Below, piece after piece: positions 8,523 to 15,796 of a stretch of DNA of 17,698 bases; positions within the stretch are counted from its first letter, which is position 1; each line of letters begins with the position of its first letter. The stretch spans positions 1 through 17,698 of the forward strand of contig JAISOU010000009.1 of assembly GCA_031275395.1 (NCBI GenBank), written 5' to 3'. This stretch comes from Helicobacteraceae bacterium (GTDB lineage Bacteria > Campylobacterota > Campylobacteria > Campylobacterales > SZUA-545). The position numbers and the translations under genes were made by a program. Below the pieces are notes generated by a model. It ran no database searches and was not told the DNA's origin. It saw nothing but the letters and a program-made list of their open reading frames with translations.

Positions 8523-8798
8523 CTACCGAACGACCGGAGGGGGCGGAGGCGTAGAAGCGCTTGCGTCGCTAACGGCGAGTTGCGAAATCAAACTTCCCTG
8601 ATCGCTTTCGTCTTCCGCCGCGCCGATCAGATCGTCGCCTGGAGGCGGTTCGCTTGGCGTAGCGGGCGTCGGCGGGTTTTCGCTATTAGCCGCCGTTTCG
8701 CCGCCCGCGATCGCGCCGCCGGATAAAGTTCTATCCTCTTGGCAACCGCACGTAAAAAGCGCCGCCAAAATCGAAAGAATAAAAATGGGTAATCGCAT
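8523..8798 (-). CDS. Small proline-rich putative lipoprotein
   Basis: A 91-residue protein with a short hydrophobic signal sequence (MRLPIFILSILAALFTCGC) ending at cysteines that could serve as the lipidation site: Cys17 after LFT, or Cys19 after TCG. Neither is a textbook lipobox. The rest is low-complexity, rich in Pro, Ala, Ser and acidic residues (PPTPATPSEPPPGDD; STPPPPPVV near the end), probably a flexible tether. The ATG has AAGGA six bases upstream. It begins 9 bases after the helix-turn-helix gene on the same strand, which suggests co-transcription. Overlapping open frames on the same strand lack ribosome sites and look like shadows. No family recognised. Confidence 0.55.
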   Translation of the reverse strand: MRLPIFILSILAALFTCGCQEDRTLSGGAIAGGETAANSENPPTPATPSEPPPGDDLIGAAEDESDQGSLISQLAVSDASASTPPPPPVVR

Positions 8799-8807
8799 TG
8801 CCGATCC

Positions 8808-9251
8808 TTACGCGCTCCTGCGCGATCGTTTGCCAAAGCCGAGTTTGGCGATGCGATAATAGATAGTCGATTCCGGCACGGTTACCTCGTGTTGCTCGCG
8901 GATATAATCCTGCATACGATAAACTGACCAATCCTCTTTTGTTTTTTTCAGCGTTTTAACAAGCTCTAAAAAGATCTCTCCGTCGTATTTCGGATTGCCC
9001 TCTTTGCGCCCCGCCCGTTTGGGTTTTAAGAGATCAAGCCCGCCCTGATTGAACAGGCGCAAACATTTTGTAACGGTTTCTCGATTGACAATTAGCGATT
9101 CCGCTACGGCTTGAAGGCTTAAATCGGGTTCGCTTAATAGCTTTTCAATAATCATCAAGCGTAGGCGAAACGCGCTATCAGAGGCGTTTTTAATGGTTCT
9201 ACGAATTGCGCTTACGGGAATATCCGTTCGTATGGCGGCGACTCGGCTCAA
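8808..9251 (-). CDS. IS630-like helix-turn-helix protein without DDE domain
   Basis: A 147-residue DNA-binding protein matching only the N-terminal half of IS630-family transposases (COG3415 type). A first helix-turn-helix (about 39-72: LSEPDLSLQAVAESLIVNRE) is followed by the linker LLKPKRAGRKEG. A second winged helix (about 95-142) contains DWSVYRMQDYIREQHEV and STIYYRIAKLGF. The catalytic DDE domain that should follow is absent in all frames; the next sequence is the lipoprotein gene. The start is TTG at 9251 with an excellent AAGGAGG (9263-9257) five bases upstream, so translation seems under selection. It may be a domesticated transposase fragment acting as a regulator, or a truncated remnant. 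I found no terminal inverted repeats. Confidence 0.6.
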   Translation of the reverse strand: MSRVAAIRTDIPVSAIRRTIKNASDSAFRLRLMIIEKLLSEPDLSLQAVAESLIVNRETVTKCLRLFNQGGLDLLKPKRAGRKEGNPKYDGEIFLELVKTLKKTKEDWSVYRMQDYIREQHEVTVPESTIYYRIAKLGFGKRSRRSA

Positions 9252-9414
9252 TGTATCCTCCTTGTTTTAGAAGGATAAACAAAAACCGTTCCCTTAAACC
9301 TCGCCGCTTAAACCAAACGAAATAAAACAAAATGAGCGCGGCTGTTTCAGCAAACATTAAGGATTGCGGCGTTTTATAAATACGATCGACTTTTAAGATA
9401 TATTAGCGACGCCA

Positions 9415-9432
9415 ACGGCGTAAAAACGCCGT
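9415..9432. repeat. Perfect 7-bp hairpin in 229-bp intergenic region
   Basis: ACGGCGT-AAAA-ACGCCGT forms a perfect stem. An alternative overlapping stem, GCGACG (9406-9411) with CGTCGC (9430-9435), uses the same bases. It lies 49 bases past the stop of the cytochrome gene and about 165 bases before the helix-turn-helix gene. No T-run follows on either strand, so it is not a standard terminator. The remainder of 9252-9480 shows no gene. Confidence 0.4.
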
Positions 9433-9480
9433 CGCGTTACTTTGGCGTTTTGCGCTCCCAATAATTTGATAACCCCAAAG

Positions 9481-9825
9481 CTATTCAAGGGCTTTCATTT
9501 GCTCCGCCGCCAACGCCTCAATCTCCGCTTGGCGCTCGGCTTGCACCTGTTTAATATAGACCGCTATCTCGGCTATATCCTGATCGGTAAAACGGCGAAC
9601 GTTTGTCGCCATAATTTTGGAGTTGCCCGAAGCGGTTTGAAAGCTATCCCTATATTTTGTTAAGGCGTATACAATCTGATCCTCTGTAAGATTTGCTGGC
9701 GCAGTTTTTGTGCCTTTTGGTTTTTCCGCATATTTTCCATGACACGTTTTACAATTGACAAACAACATCTTTGCGTCTGCAAACGCAAGCGACGTCAGCA
9801 ATATGCACAACAACGCAACTCTCAT
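9481..9825 (-). CDS. Small periplasmic c-type cytochrome
   Basis: Mono-heme cytochrome c of 114 residues, probably a soluble periplasmic electron carrier of the class I (c553-like) type. A signal peptide (residues 1-18, MRVALLCILLTSLAFADA) is followed by the heme site CKTCH (25-29). Met72 in KIMATNVRRFT is the likely distal ligand. The short helix DQDIAEIAVYIKQVQ typical of this fold follows. The C-terminus extends as a charged, Ala/Glu-rich helix (about 96-114), longer than needed for the heme fold. The ATG is preceded by AAGGAGG at optimal spacing. It has its own good promoter (9857-9886). It might pass electrons to the peroxidase encoded about 6 kb away, but nothing in the sequence shows it. 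Confidence 0.85.
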   Translation of the reverse strand: MRVALLCILLTSLAFADAKMLFVNCKTCHGKYAEKPKGTKTAPANLTEDQIVYALTKYRDSFQTASGNSKIMATNVRRFTDQDIAEIAVYIKQVQAERQAEIEALAAEQMKALE

Positions 9826-9856
9826 AGAACCTCCTTTTAGTCCTTAAACGAAGATT

Positions 9857-9886
9857 ATTATAGCGTAATCGCTATTTTTTGGGCAA
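9857..9886 (-). promoter_or_regulatory. Sigma-70 promoter of the cytochrome gene with overlapping inverted repeat
   Basis: On the minus strand TTGCCC (-35, 9886-9881) and TATAAT (-10, 9862-9857) are 18 bases apart. An inverted repeat ATAGCG-TAAT-CGCTAT (9860-9875) overlaps the -10 and could be an operator. The ATG lies about 32 bases downstream of the -10. Confidence 0.5.
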
Positions 9887-9894
9887 ATACCCGA

Positions 9895-10347
9895 TCAAGA
9901 ACGGTTTAGGTCGGCGATATTTGATGCGTACTGCTTGAAGCGTTCGACAATCTCGGCTATTGCCGCGCCGCGTAGATTTGTATGCTCCTTTAGCCTTTTG
10001 ATCAAAGATTCGCACTCTCTAGCGCGAGAGGCGATAATATCGGGGTATTTGCTCTCTTTAAGAAGCGCCAGCGAGCTTTTAATCAAATCCAGCAGTTTAT
10101 GCACGCTCTCTTCGTCTGCGACGTCGTAATCAAACTCGTAACGCGCCTTAGCGACGACGATCGTTCCTCTTTTGCGCAAGCTTTTTGCCGTCTTTGGCTC
10201 TTGCTTTATCGGCGCGGGAGAATACTCCTCCAGCGCTCTGCGCTCTGCGCCAAAACGCGACCTTAACTGCCAAAGGACGGCGATAAACATTACGATCAGC
10301 GCCAAACTTAGCGCGATTAATAAAAGCGATAGATATGTTTCGTTCAA
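9895..10347 (-). CDS. Membrane-anchored protein of unknown function
   Basis: Not recognised. A 150-residue protein with one N-terminal membrane helix (about residues 4-27, YLSLLLIALSLALIVMFIAV). A basic, proline-containing linker (about 30-62) leads to a charged helical domain (about 65-150) containing YEFDYDVADEESVHKLLDLI and ESLIKRLKEH. The domain is probably cytoplasmic, given the positive residues after the helix. The start is TTG at 10347 with AAAGG six bases upstream; an in-frame TAA just before excludes a longer form. The cytochrome gene follows after a 69-base gap on the same strand. A longer-looking open frame overlapping its 5' part is a shadow. Confidence 0.65.
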   Translation of the reverse strand: MNETYLSLLLIALSLALIVMFIAVLWQLRSRFGAERRALEEYSPAPIKQEPKTAKSLRKRGTIVVAKARYEFDYDVADEESVHKLLDLIKSSLALLKESKYPDIIASRARECESLIKRLKEHTNLRGAAIAEIVERFKQYASNIADLNRS

Positions 10348-10399
10348 CTTTCGCCTTTAATTTACCGATCCAAAGCAAAAACCGCGCCATAATAGCGAT

Positions 10400-10405
10400 A
10401 TTATA
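10400..10405 (-). promoter_or_regulatory. Candidate -10 for the membrane-anchored protein gene
   Basis: A perfect TATAAT on the minus strand, 52 bases before the TTG start; a weak -35 (TTCGCC) lies 17 bases further upstream. Confidence 0.35.
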
Positions 10406-10470
10406 AACCGCTACGGCGCGTCGGCGAACGCAAAACCGTCGTTAAAACCAAAACTACAAACGCTCTGCTG

Positions 10471-10529
10471 ATAACTTTTATTTTTTACCCTTGAAGTTAT
10501 AAAAAAGCGCGGCGATCGTAGCGTTTTTT
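10471..10529. terminator. Candidate terminator region after glnA
   Basis: AAAAAAGCGC (10501-10510) and GCGTTTTTT (10521-10529) can pair with one bulged base, giving a short GC stem flanked by A6 and T6, so it could act on either strand. Beside it, ATAACTT (10471-10477) and AAGTTAT (10494-10500) form a second 7-bp stem. The stems are modest, and rho-independent function is only possible. The rest of 10360-10661 holds no intact gene. Confidence 0.35.
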
Positions 10530-10546
10530 CTTAATAAATTGTTTTG

Positions 10547-10680
10547 TTAGTCGTCAAACGCGGTTTCTATCTCGCCGATAGAAATTGAACCGTTATACTC
10601 TTTAAGAATTGCGCGCCCTGCGCTTTCGTATCCGCCGCGCTTTATGCGCGACGGAACTTTGTCAGCACGAATAGGTAGTT
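10547..10680 (-). other. Possible remnant of a small coding sequence after glnA
   Basis: Immediately past the glnA stop, in the +1 frame relative to glnA, an open stretch reads protein-like (GGYESAGRAILKEYNG, then SIGEIETAFDD) and ends at TAA (10549-10547). It has no ATG, GTG or TTG with a ribosome site, and overlaps the glnA end. It may be the tail of a lost gene or chance. A frameshift in glnA is not needed to explain it, because glnA already ends with a normal C-terminus. Confidence 0.2.
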
Positions 10681-12101
10681 TTGAACTCGTATGGGTGCGG
10701 TCTGGCTTCCCAAGGCCAGATTTCAGACTGAAACTTGTAGTGCTGATAGTTTTGGATAAACGCTTCGCTCATCACGCCGCCCTCTTTAAGATAGTTGCGA
10801 TCGGCAAGCATACATTCGATCGCTTCGCGTAACGTGTGCGGCATCTGTTGGATACCTTTTTCGCGGATCTCGTCCAAAGAAAGCTCGAACAAGTCCATCT
10901 CCATAGGTTCGCCCGGGCTAAGTTTGTTTTTGATCCCATCGATACCCGCCAAAAGTTGAGCGGTAAAGGCGAGATATGGGTTTGCCGAACTATCGGGAAA
11001 ACGAAATTCCGCGCGCTTCGCGCTTGCGCCGTTAACGTAAGGAATACGGCAGGAAGCCGATCTGTTCTGCGCCGAATAGGTCAGAATGCTAGGCGCTTCA
11101 AAGCCCGGAATTAGGCGCTTATAGCTGTTTGTGGAGGCGTTGGTAAAAGCGGCGATCGACTGCGCGTGTTTCAAAACGCCGCCGATATAGTTAAGCGCCA
11201 CGTCGCTTAAACCCTGATATTTGTCGCCCGCGAAGGCGTTTTTGTCGCCTTTCCAGATCGATTGGTGGCAGTGCATACCGCTTCCGTTGTCGCCAAAAAG
11301 CGGTTTGGGCATAAAGGTAGCCGTTTTGCCGTTTAGATGGGCGACGTTTTTGACGACGTACTTTAGCTTTTGAACGTTGTCCGCCGCCTCTACGATCGAA
11401 GCGAACTTCACGCCGATTTCGCCTTGCGCTACGGCGACCTCGTGGTGGTTGATATTGATATCCAAGCCCACGCTTTCAAGCGTTTTAACCATCTCCGCGC
11501 GCAGATCGACCATACTATCGACGGGCTGAACGGGGAAATAGCCGCCTTTTACCGCGGGGCGGTGTCCCGTGTTGGGGCGATCTTCAAAATCCACGCCGCC
11601 GTTCCAGTTGCCCTCTTCGCTGTCAATCTCGTAATACTGACAGTTGGCGTCGTCGCGGATTAAGATTTTGTCGAAAACGAAAAACTCGTTTTCGGGGCCG
11701 AAATAAGCCGCGTCGCCGATACCCGTCGATTTAAGGTATTCAAGCGCTTTTTTAGCGATAGAACGCGGATCGTGTTCATAGGGCTGGTTTTTATAAATAT
11801 CCCAAATATCGCAGATAACGACCGCAGTCGGATCCGCCGTGAACGGATCGACAAAAACCGTGCTTGCGTCGGGGACTAGCAACATATCCGATCGGTTGAT
11901 TGGCTGCCAGTTTGGGATCGAGCTGCCGTCGAACGGAAGACCGTTTTTGAAAACCTCTTCGCCTACAGACTTGATCGTAAACGACACGTGGTGCCATACG
12001 CCTTTAATATCTGTGAAACGAAAATCGACAAACTCGATCTTGTTGTCTTTGACGACCTTTTGAAACTTGGCAAAATCCTCTGCCTTGACGGTAAAGCTCA
12101 T
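10662..12101 (-). CDS. glnA: Glutamine synthetase, type I
   Basis: Makes glutamine from glutamate, ammonia and ATP; cytoplasmic dodecamer, central to nitrogen assimilation. The chosen ATG (12101) gives 479 residues, beginning [17 protein letters not shown] lies at good spacing. The open frame extends 16 codons further but that part lacks a ribosome site. Family blocks in order: [20 protein letters not shown] (metal ligands), [28 protein letters not shown], the glutamate-binding loop [12 protein letters not shown], and RSASCRIPY. Where enterobacterial enzymes carry the adenylylated Tyr (NLYDLP), this protein has MDLFELS with Phe405. It should therefore not be controlled by adenylylation, as reported for Helicobacter pylori. 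A -10-like TATGAT lies at 12143-12138. The histidinol-phosphatase gene is upstream on the same strand. Confidence 0.97.
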   Translation of the reverse strand: MSFTVKAEDFAKFQKVVKDNKIEFVDFRFTDIKGVWHHVSFTIKSVGEEVFKNGLPFDGSSIPNWQPINRSDMLLVPDASTVFVDPFTADPTAVVICDIWDIYKNQPYEHDPRSIAKKALEYLKSTGIGDAAYFGPENEFFVFDKILIRDDANCQYYEIDSEEGNWNGGVDFEDRPNTGHRPAVKGGYFPVQPVDSMVDLRAEMVKTLESVGLDININHHEVAVAQGEIGVKFASIVEAADNVQKLKYVVKNVAHLNGKTATFMPKPLFGDNGSGMHCHQSIWKGDKNAFAGDKYQGLSDVALNYIGGVLKHAQSIAAFTNASTNSYKRLIPGFEAPSILTYSAQNRSASCRIPYVNGASAKRAEFRFPDSSANPYLAFTAQLLAGIDGIKNKLSPGEPMEMDLFELSLDEIREKGIQQMPHTLREAIECMLADRNYLKEGGVMSEAFIQNYQHYKFQSEIWPWEARPHPYEFKTTYSC

Positions 12102-12137
12102 TTGGGCTTCTCCTTCCTTTATTGAATTAAAGGCGCA

Positions 12138-12143
12138 ATCATA
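12138..12143 (-). promoter_or_regulatory. Candidate -10 of glnA
   Basis: TATGAT on the minus strand, 36 bases before the glnA ATG, with an AT-rich upstream stretch but no clear -35. Epsilonproteobacterial sigma-70 promoters often lack a -35. No sigma-54 (GG/GC) signature is seen. Confidence 0.35.
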
Positions 12144-12168
12144 ACCCAATATAGATTAGATTCGGCGC

Positions 12169-12966
12169 TTATATTTTAACCATACGCATTTTTTTGTCCT
12201 CAAAAAGCGCCGCCTCTTTGTAGCCTATTGATCGCGCCAGATCGTAGGCTCTACCTAACTCTTTCGCCACGTGCGACGGCGAATGGGAATCGCTTCCAAA
12301 GGTGAGTGGGATCTTTAGCTCGTAAGCTATTTTTAAGATTTCGATCGACGGATACTGCTCGCCTATGCTTTTTCGCCAACCGGAAGCGTTGATCTCGATC
12401 GCCATATCGGACTCTTTGATCGCCTCTAGCGCGACGATTACGGCTTCGTCGGGCTTTTTGCCTTTGTAACGACCGGGCAATTTGATAAGGTCAAAATGCC
12501 CTACGATATTAAAACGCCCGCTTTTTGCCATATCCGCCATCGCGGCAAAATACGCCCGCCAGACGTTCTCCAACCCGCGCCTATCAAACTCGTCGCCATC
12601 GAAGCCCGTAAAAACGCTTTCGGGATTGTCAAAGCCCCATTCGCCCAAAAAATGCACTGAACCTATCAAAAAATCGACCTTGCGCGCAAAAACGCTTTCG
12701 ATCGTCTTTGTAGGCAGGTAATCCGCCTCGTAGCCAAGCCTTAACGCGATTTGATCGGCGTATTTTTCTTTCAGCGCGAAAAACTCTTTTTCGTAAGAGT
12801 CCATCTCGCTTTCGCCCATTCGGTAGCCTTCGTCGAACCCAAGCGGCGCGTGATCGCTAAAGCCAAAAACCTCCACGCCCTCCTTGATCGCTTCCAAAAC
12901 GTAGTCTTCCATAGAGCCTTGCGCGTGATTGCAACGCGAGGTATGATTGTGTAGATCGAGTTTCAT
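12169..12966 (-). CDS. hisK: Histidinol-phosphatase, PHP family
   Basis: Hydrolyses histidinol phosphate to histidinol in histidine synthesis, using a metal cluster in a PHP-domain barrel. The 265-residue length is normal for the HisK/HisJ type. Metal ligands are visible: His6 and His8 (LHNHT), His14, Asp38-His39 (FSDHAPLG), Glu80 (GYEADYL), His105 (IGSVHFLG), His157 (GHFDLIK), and Asp226/His228 (FGSDSHSP). GSVHFL and INASGWRK are typical of this subfamily rather than of polymerase-type PHP domains. The ATG at 12966 has AAAGAG six bases upstream. It is divergent from cheZ (69 bases) and 67 bases upstream of glnA. No other histidine gene is in the window. A PHP phosphoesterase of another substrate is possible. 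Confidence 0.85.
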   Translation of the reverse strand: MKLDLHNHTSRCNHAQGSMEDYVLEAIKEGVEVFGFSDHAPLGFDEGYRMGESEMDSYEKEFFALKEKYADQIALRLGYEADYLPTKTIESVFARKVDFLIGSVHFLGEWGFDNPESVFTGFDGDEFDRRGLENVWRAYFAAMADMAKSGRFNIVGHFDLIKLPGRYKGKKPDEAVIVALEAIKESDMAIEINASGWRKSIGEQYPSIEILKIAYELKIPLTFGSDSHSPSHVAKELGRAYDLARSIGYKEAALFEDKKMRMVKI

Positions 12967-13035
12967 TTAACGCTCTTTAATTGTCGATTGGCTAGGATTA
13001 TAGCTAATAAGCGACGTTTTACTAAGGAAACCAGA

Positions 13036-13686
13036 ATGACGCAAGAAGAACTTGACGCCCTTATGAACGAGGATTTAACCGCCGCGTCCGAAACGGGGAG
13101 CGCGGAACAATTTGATCAAAACAACTACCGCCCAAAAGCGAACGCGCCTTGGCCTCCGCCGCCGTCGGCGGAACATCGCGTCGTACATCAGTTAGACGAC
13201 GTGGCGCGAGAAGGCGAAGAAAAATCGACGCAGATTTTTGACATTTTAGACGCAATCGGCGCGGTCGCTTCCGAAGCGGACGACTTGACAAACAAATTTT
13301 TAAGCGGATTGTCCGCCTTTGAAGCGACCTTTGAAAAGCTAAAAGCGCGTTTTCCGCAGATCAAAGCCTTTGCCGAACACGTCGATCGCGCAAAAGAGCT
13401 TCGATCACACGGCGACCGGCTTAAGGAGATCGCGCAAAAGATCGGCGATCAGTCGATGGCGGCTATGGACGTTATGCAATTTCAGGATATTCACCGCCAA
13501 AAGATCGAGCGAGTGATCAACGTTATGCGCGCTCTTTCGCGTTATATGAATTCGCTTTTCGACACAAATATAGCGGACGATAAACGCGTAAGCTCGGCGG
13601 TTCATATCGCGGGGGACGCGACGGAAGACGTCGTAGATGAAGAGGATATAGAGGCGCTGATTGCCGCTTTCGGAGGAAAGAAATAA
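13036..13686 (+). CDS. cheZ: Chemotaxis phosphatase CheZ
   Basis: Dephosphorylates CheY-P to end the chemotaxis signal; cytoplasmic. The 216-residue protein has the long helical core expected (about 55-180) and the catalytic pattern DxxxQ (Asp151, Gln155) within MQFQDIHRQKIERV, equivalent to Asp143/Gln147 of E. coli CheZ. The C-terminus carries an acidic peptide (EEDIEALIAAF, 202-212) that fits a CheY-binding tail. The N-terminus MTQEELDALM is typical of Campylobacterota CheZ. A Pro-rich linker (WPPPPS) lies near 39-44. The open frame extends 16 codons upstream, but AAGGA (13024-13028) supports the ATG at 13036. glnA upstream on the opposite strand and the U32 gene downstream resemble the order in Campylobacter jejuni. 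Confidence 0.9.
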   Translation: MTQEELDALMNEDLTAASETGSAEQFDQNNYRPKANAPWPPPPSAEHRVVHQLDDVAREGEEKSTQIFDILDAIGAVASEADDLTNKFLSGLSAFEATFEKLKARFPQIKAFAEHVDRAKELRSHGDRLKEIAQKIGDQSMAAMDVMQFQDIHRQKIERVINVMRALSRYMNSLFDTNIADDKRVSSAVHIAGDATEDVVDEEDIEALIAAFGGKK

Positions 13687-13788
13687 AACGCGGGAGAAAA
13701 GTTTACGTCTATACTAATTCTTATTATGATAGGCGCGCGCTTTTGTCTGATAAAAAGCGGATTTTAATCGGCGCGGTTTGTTTGTAAT

Positions 13789-15063
13789 ATGCGGCAAAAG
13801 ACGGAGTTATTATCTCCTGCGGGCGATCCGCTTAAACTAAAGATCGCGATCGCCTTTGGAGCCGACGCGCTATATTGCGGCGTTAGCCATTTTTCTTTGC
13901 GGACGCGAAGCTCCAAAGAGTTTTCTATTCAGGAGTTTGACGAGGGGATAAAATACGCGCATTCGCTTGGTAAAAAGATCTATGTTGCCGCGAACGGATT
14001 TCCGTTTAATACGCAGATAAAACTCTTTGAAAATCATATCGCGCAAATGCGCGATCTTAACCCCGACGCGTTTATCGTTTCCAGCGTCGGAGCGGTTAGG
14101 TTGGTTAAAAAAATCGCGCCAAATATCCCGATTCATCTATCCACGCAGGCAAACGTATTAAACGTTCTCGACGCGCAAGTCTATTTTGATTTGGGAGTAA
14201 AAAGAATTATCGCCGCAAGAGAGGCGAGCCTAAAGGATCTAAAGGCGATCAAAGCGGCGATACCCGATATAGAACTTGAAGTATTCGTGCATGGATCGAT
14301 GTGCTTTGCATATAGCGGTCGCTGTTTAATATCCAGTTTGCAAACGGGGCGCGTGGCAAATCGCGGAAGTTGCGCGAACGACTGTCGCTTTTTGTATAAT
14401 ATCTACGTCGAAAATCCTGACACAAAAGTGTTAATGAAAGTTGAAGAAAGCGACAAGGGAAGCTATATTTTTAACGCGAAAGATTTGAATCTAATCGCAT
14501 ATATTAAGGAGATTGTCGAAAGCGGCGCGATCGATAGTATAAAGATCGAAGGGCGCACAAAAAGCGGCTATTACGCCGCGTGCGCAACCCGCGCCTACAG
14601 AGCGGCGTTAAACGATATTGAAAACGGCTGTTTTGAGCCTTCAAAATATGAAGCCGAACTAAATACGACAAAAAATCGCGGATTTTCCGACGGTTTTTTG
14701 TTTAAGCGTCCCTATGAAAAAAACGGCGATCAAAATCTTGCGACAAGCCAGAGCGACGGAACGCATCAGGTTGTAGCTATGATCGGCGAAAACGGCGAAA
14801 CGCTTCGCGCGTTGGGGACGATTAGAATCGGCGAAGAGCTAGAGATTCTCGCGCCGCTTAACGCGCAAATAACTCTTGTCGATCGCGGCGATCGCGGGAT
14901 AATATATAAACAAGGCGATCGTTACTTTTTGCGATTTTCGCAAATTATTACGGCAAACGACAAAGCGTTAGAGGCAATTCACTCCGGCAACCAAAATCCC
15001 GTTTTGCTTCCCGCGCCTCTCCCGCCGTATAGTTTTTTAAGAAAACCAATTAACGCCTCTTGA
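13789..15063 (+). CDS. U32 family protein, TrhP/YegQ-like tRNA hydroxylation factor
   Basis: Annotated in many genomes as a U32 peptidase. Closer relatives (TrhP/YegQ) are needed for prephenate-dependent hydroxylation of uridine 34 in tRNA, which is the likelier role. The 424-residue protein has the N-terminal barrel start ELLSPAGDPLKLKIAI, ADALYCG, and the U32 signature ELEVFVHGSMCFAYSGRC (162-179). Four closely spaced cysteines (172, 179, 195, 199) could bind an iron-sulphur cluster. IKIEGRTKSGYYAA and the later NRGFSDGFLF also match the family. The C-terminal 90 residues form a beta-rich extension. No Shine-Dalgarno sequence is visible before the ATG. It lies 102 bases after cheZ. Substrate choice (tRNA or rRNA) is inferred from family membership alone. 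Confidence 0.88.
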   Translation: MRQKTELLSPAGDPLKLKIAIAFGADALYCGVSHFSLRTRSSKEFSIQEFDEGIKYAHSLGKKIYVAANGFPFNTQIKLFENHIAQMRDLNPDAFIVSSVGAVRLVKKIAPNIPIHLSTQANVLNVLDAQVYFDLGVKRIIAAREASLKDLKAIKAAIPDIELEVFVHGSMCFAYSGRCLISSLQTGRVANRGSCANDCRFLYNIYVENPDTKVLMKVEESDKGSYIFNAKDLNLIAYIKEIVESGAIDSIKIEGRTKSGYYAACATRAYRAALNDIENGCFEPSKYEAELNTTKNRGFSDGFLFKRPYEKNGDQNLATSQSDGTHQVVAMIGENGETLRALGTIRIGEELEILAPLNAQITLVDRGDRGIIYKQGDRYFLRFSQIITANDKALEAIHSGNQNPVLLPAPLPPYSFLRKPINAS

Positions 15064-15112
15064 TCTCGCCTCTTTGATCGAAAAAATCTTTTGCATTTTA
15101 AGAGGTTTGCGG

Positions 15113-15217
15113 TTGTCGTTGGCGTTTATAAATCTGCTTTACAAGCCGATCGCCAAATATCACTCGTTTTGGTTTGCGCCCTTTCTATTTGCCGCATTGC
15201 AGAACGCCAAGCCCTAG
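15113..15217 (+). CDS. Possible 34-residue hydrophobic small protein
   Basis: A TTG-started frame with AAGAGG seven bases upstream encodes a short aromatic, hydrophobic peptide (begins MSLAFINLLYKP, ends FAALQNAKP). It could be a small membrane protein. Against it: the rare start, no homologue I recognise, and a second long open frame over the same bases. The gap 15064-15235 holds nothing else I can support. Confidence 0.25.
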   Translation: MSLAFINLLYKPIAKYHSFWFAPFLFAALQNAKP

Positions 15218-15235
15218 CGCGGTTTTCGCCGCTTC

Positions 15236-15264
15236 TTGACAAACTTACAAAAGCGCGCTAGAAT
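15236..15264 (+). promoter_or_regulatory. Sigma-70 promoter of ssrA
   Basis: A perfect TTGACA (15236-15241) and TAGAAT (15259-15264) are separated by exactly 17 bases. Transcription should start near 15271, leaving about ten bases to be trimmed before the mature tmRNA 5' end at 15281. Confidence 0.8.
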
Positions 15265-15280
15265 ACCGCCTCTTTTTTGT

Positions 15281-15632
15281 GGGGCCGACTTGGCTTCGAC
15301 GGGAAAGCGTGATGTTAGGTTGCATGTCGGCGTGGGAACAGCCGTAAAACTACCCGCAAAATATAAACGCAAATAACGCAAGTTATCGTCCCGCTTACGC
15401 TTTAGCGGCGTAAAGGACAGGCTCTTAAGTTTTGCCGCGCGACTTAAGACGCCTTCAACCAATAGCGGCTTTGGCGCGATTGCGGCATATTCGCGTCGAG
15501 ATTAGCCTGCGTCTTTGGAAGGGTTTGCCCCGCTGTTTCTCCAAAGGTAAAGATACACAACGGGAACTAAACATGTAGACGCCTAAGGTTTTGCTTTTTT
15601 GGACAGGGGTTCGATCCCCCTCGGCTCCACCA
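15281..15632 (+). ncRNA. ssrA: tmRNA (transfer-messenger RNA)
   Basis: Rescues stalled ribosomes and tags the unfinished protein for proteolysis. The 352-base one-piece form has the tRNA-like 5' end GGGGCCGACTTGGCTTCGAC and the 3' end with T-loop GGTTCGATCCC, a closing stem CGGCTCC, and an encoded ACCA. The first seven bases pair with CGGCTCC, with one G-U pair. The tag frame runs from GCA at 15369 to TAA at 15411-15413 and reads ANNASYRPAYALAA. That resembles the Campylobacter (ANNVKFAPAYAKAA) and Helicobacter (VNNTDYAPAYAKAA) tags and ends in AA, as proteases need. The A-T-rich foreign island begins right after the CCA. Confidence 0.97.
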
Positions 15633-15796
15633 ATAACGGATTTTTTATGGAAGTGTCGCCCGAACCTATTTTAGCGTAAAATACAAACAATTGCGATTTT
15701 TCAGATATGCCCTTCGGGCGTTGCCTTTGACAATTTTTCGGACAGTGGATAAAAAAATGTGGACGAAGCACAATTAAAACGAATAGGCTTTGCCAA

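Noticed and set aside
8627-8931. Two overlapping minus-strand frames across the end of the helix-turn-helix gene and the lipoprotein gene
   Set aside because: No ribosome sites; I looked in them for a displaced DDE transposase domain and saw none.
12102-12149. 16-codon N-terminal extension of glnA
   Set aside because: The internal ATG has a strong ribosome site and gives the standard N-terminus; the extension covers the probable promoter.
12967-13035. Promoter elements and an imperfect inverted repeat between hisK and cheZ
   Set aside because: TTGTCG and TATAGC-like boxes are present but not at workable spacing; no sigma-28 consensus seen.
15064-15258. Open frame continuing for about 65 codons after the U32 stop
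   Set aside because: No usable start; the U32 protein is already close to family length, and readthrough would have no precedent that I know of here.
15657-15720. 8-base inverted repeat and GCCC-TTC-GGGC hairpin after ssrA as a terminator or attachment core
   Set aside because: No T-run follows, and it does not repeat the ssrA 3' end; too short to assign a role.
15583-15771. Minus-strand open frame containing VEPRGIEPLSK
   Set aside because: It is the complement of the tmRNA 3' end; this translated string is a well-known spurious product of tRNA-like T-arms.
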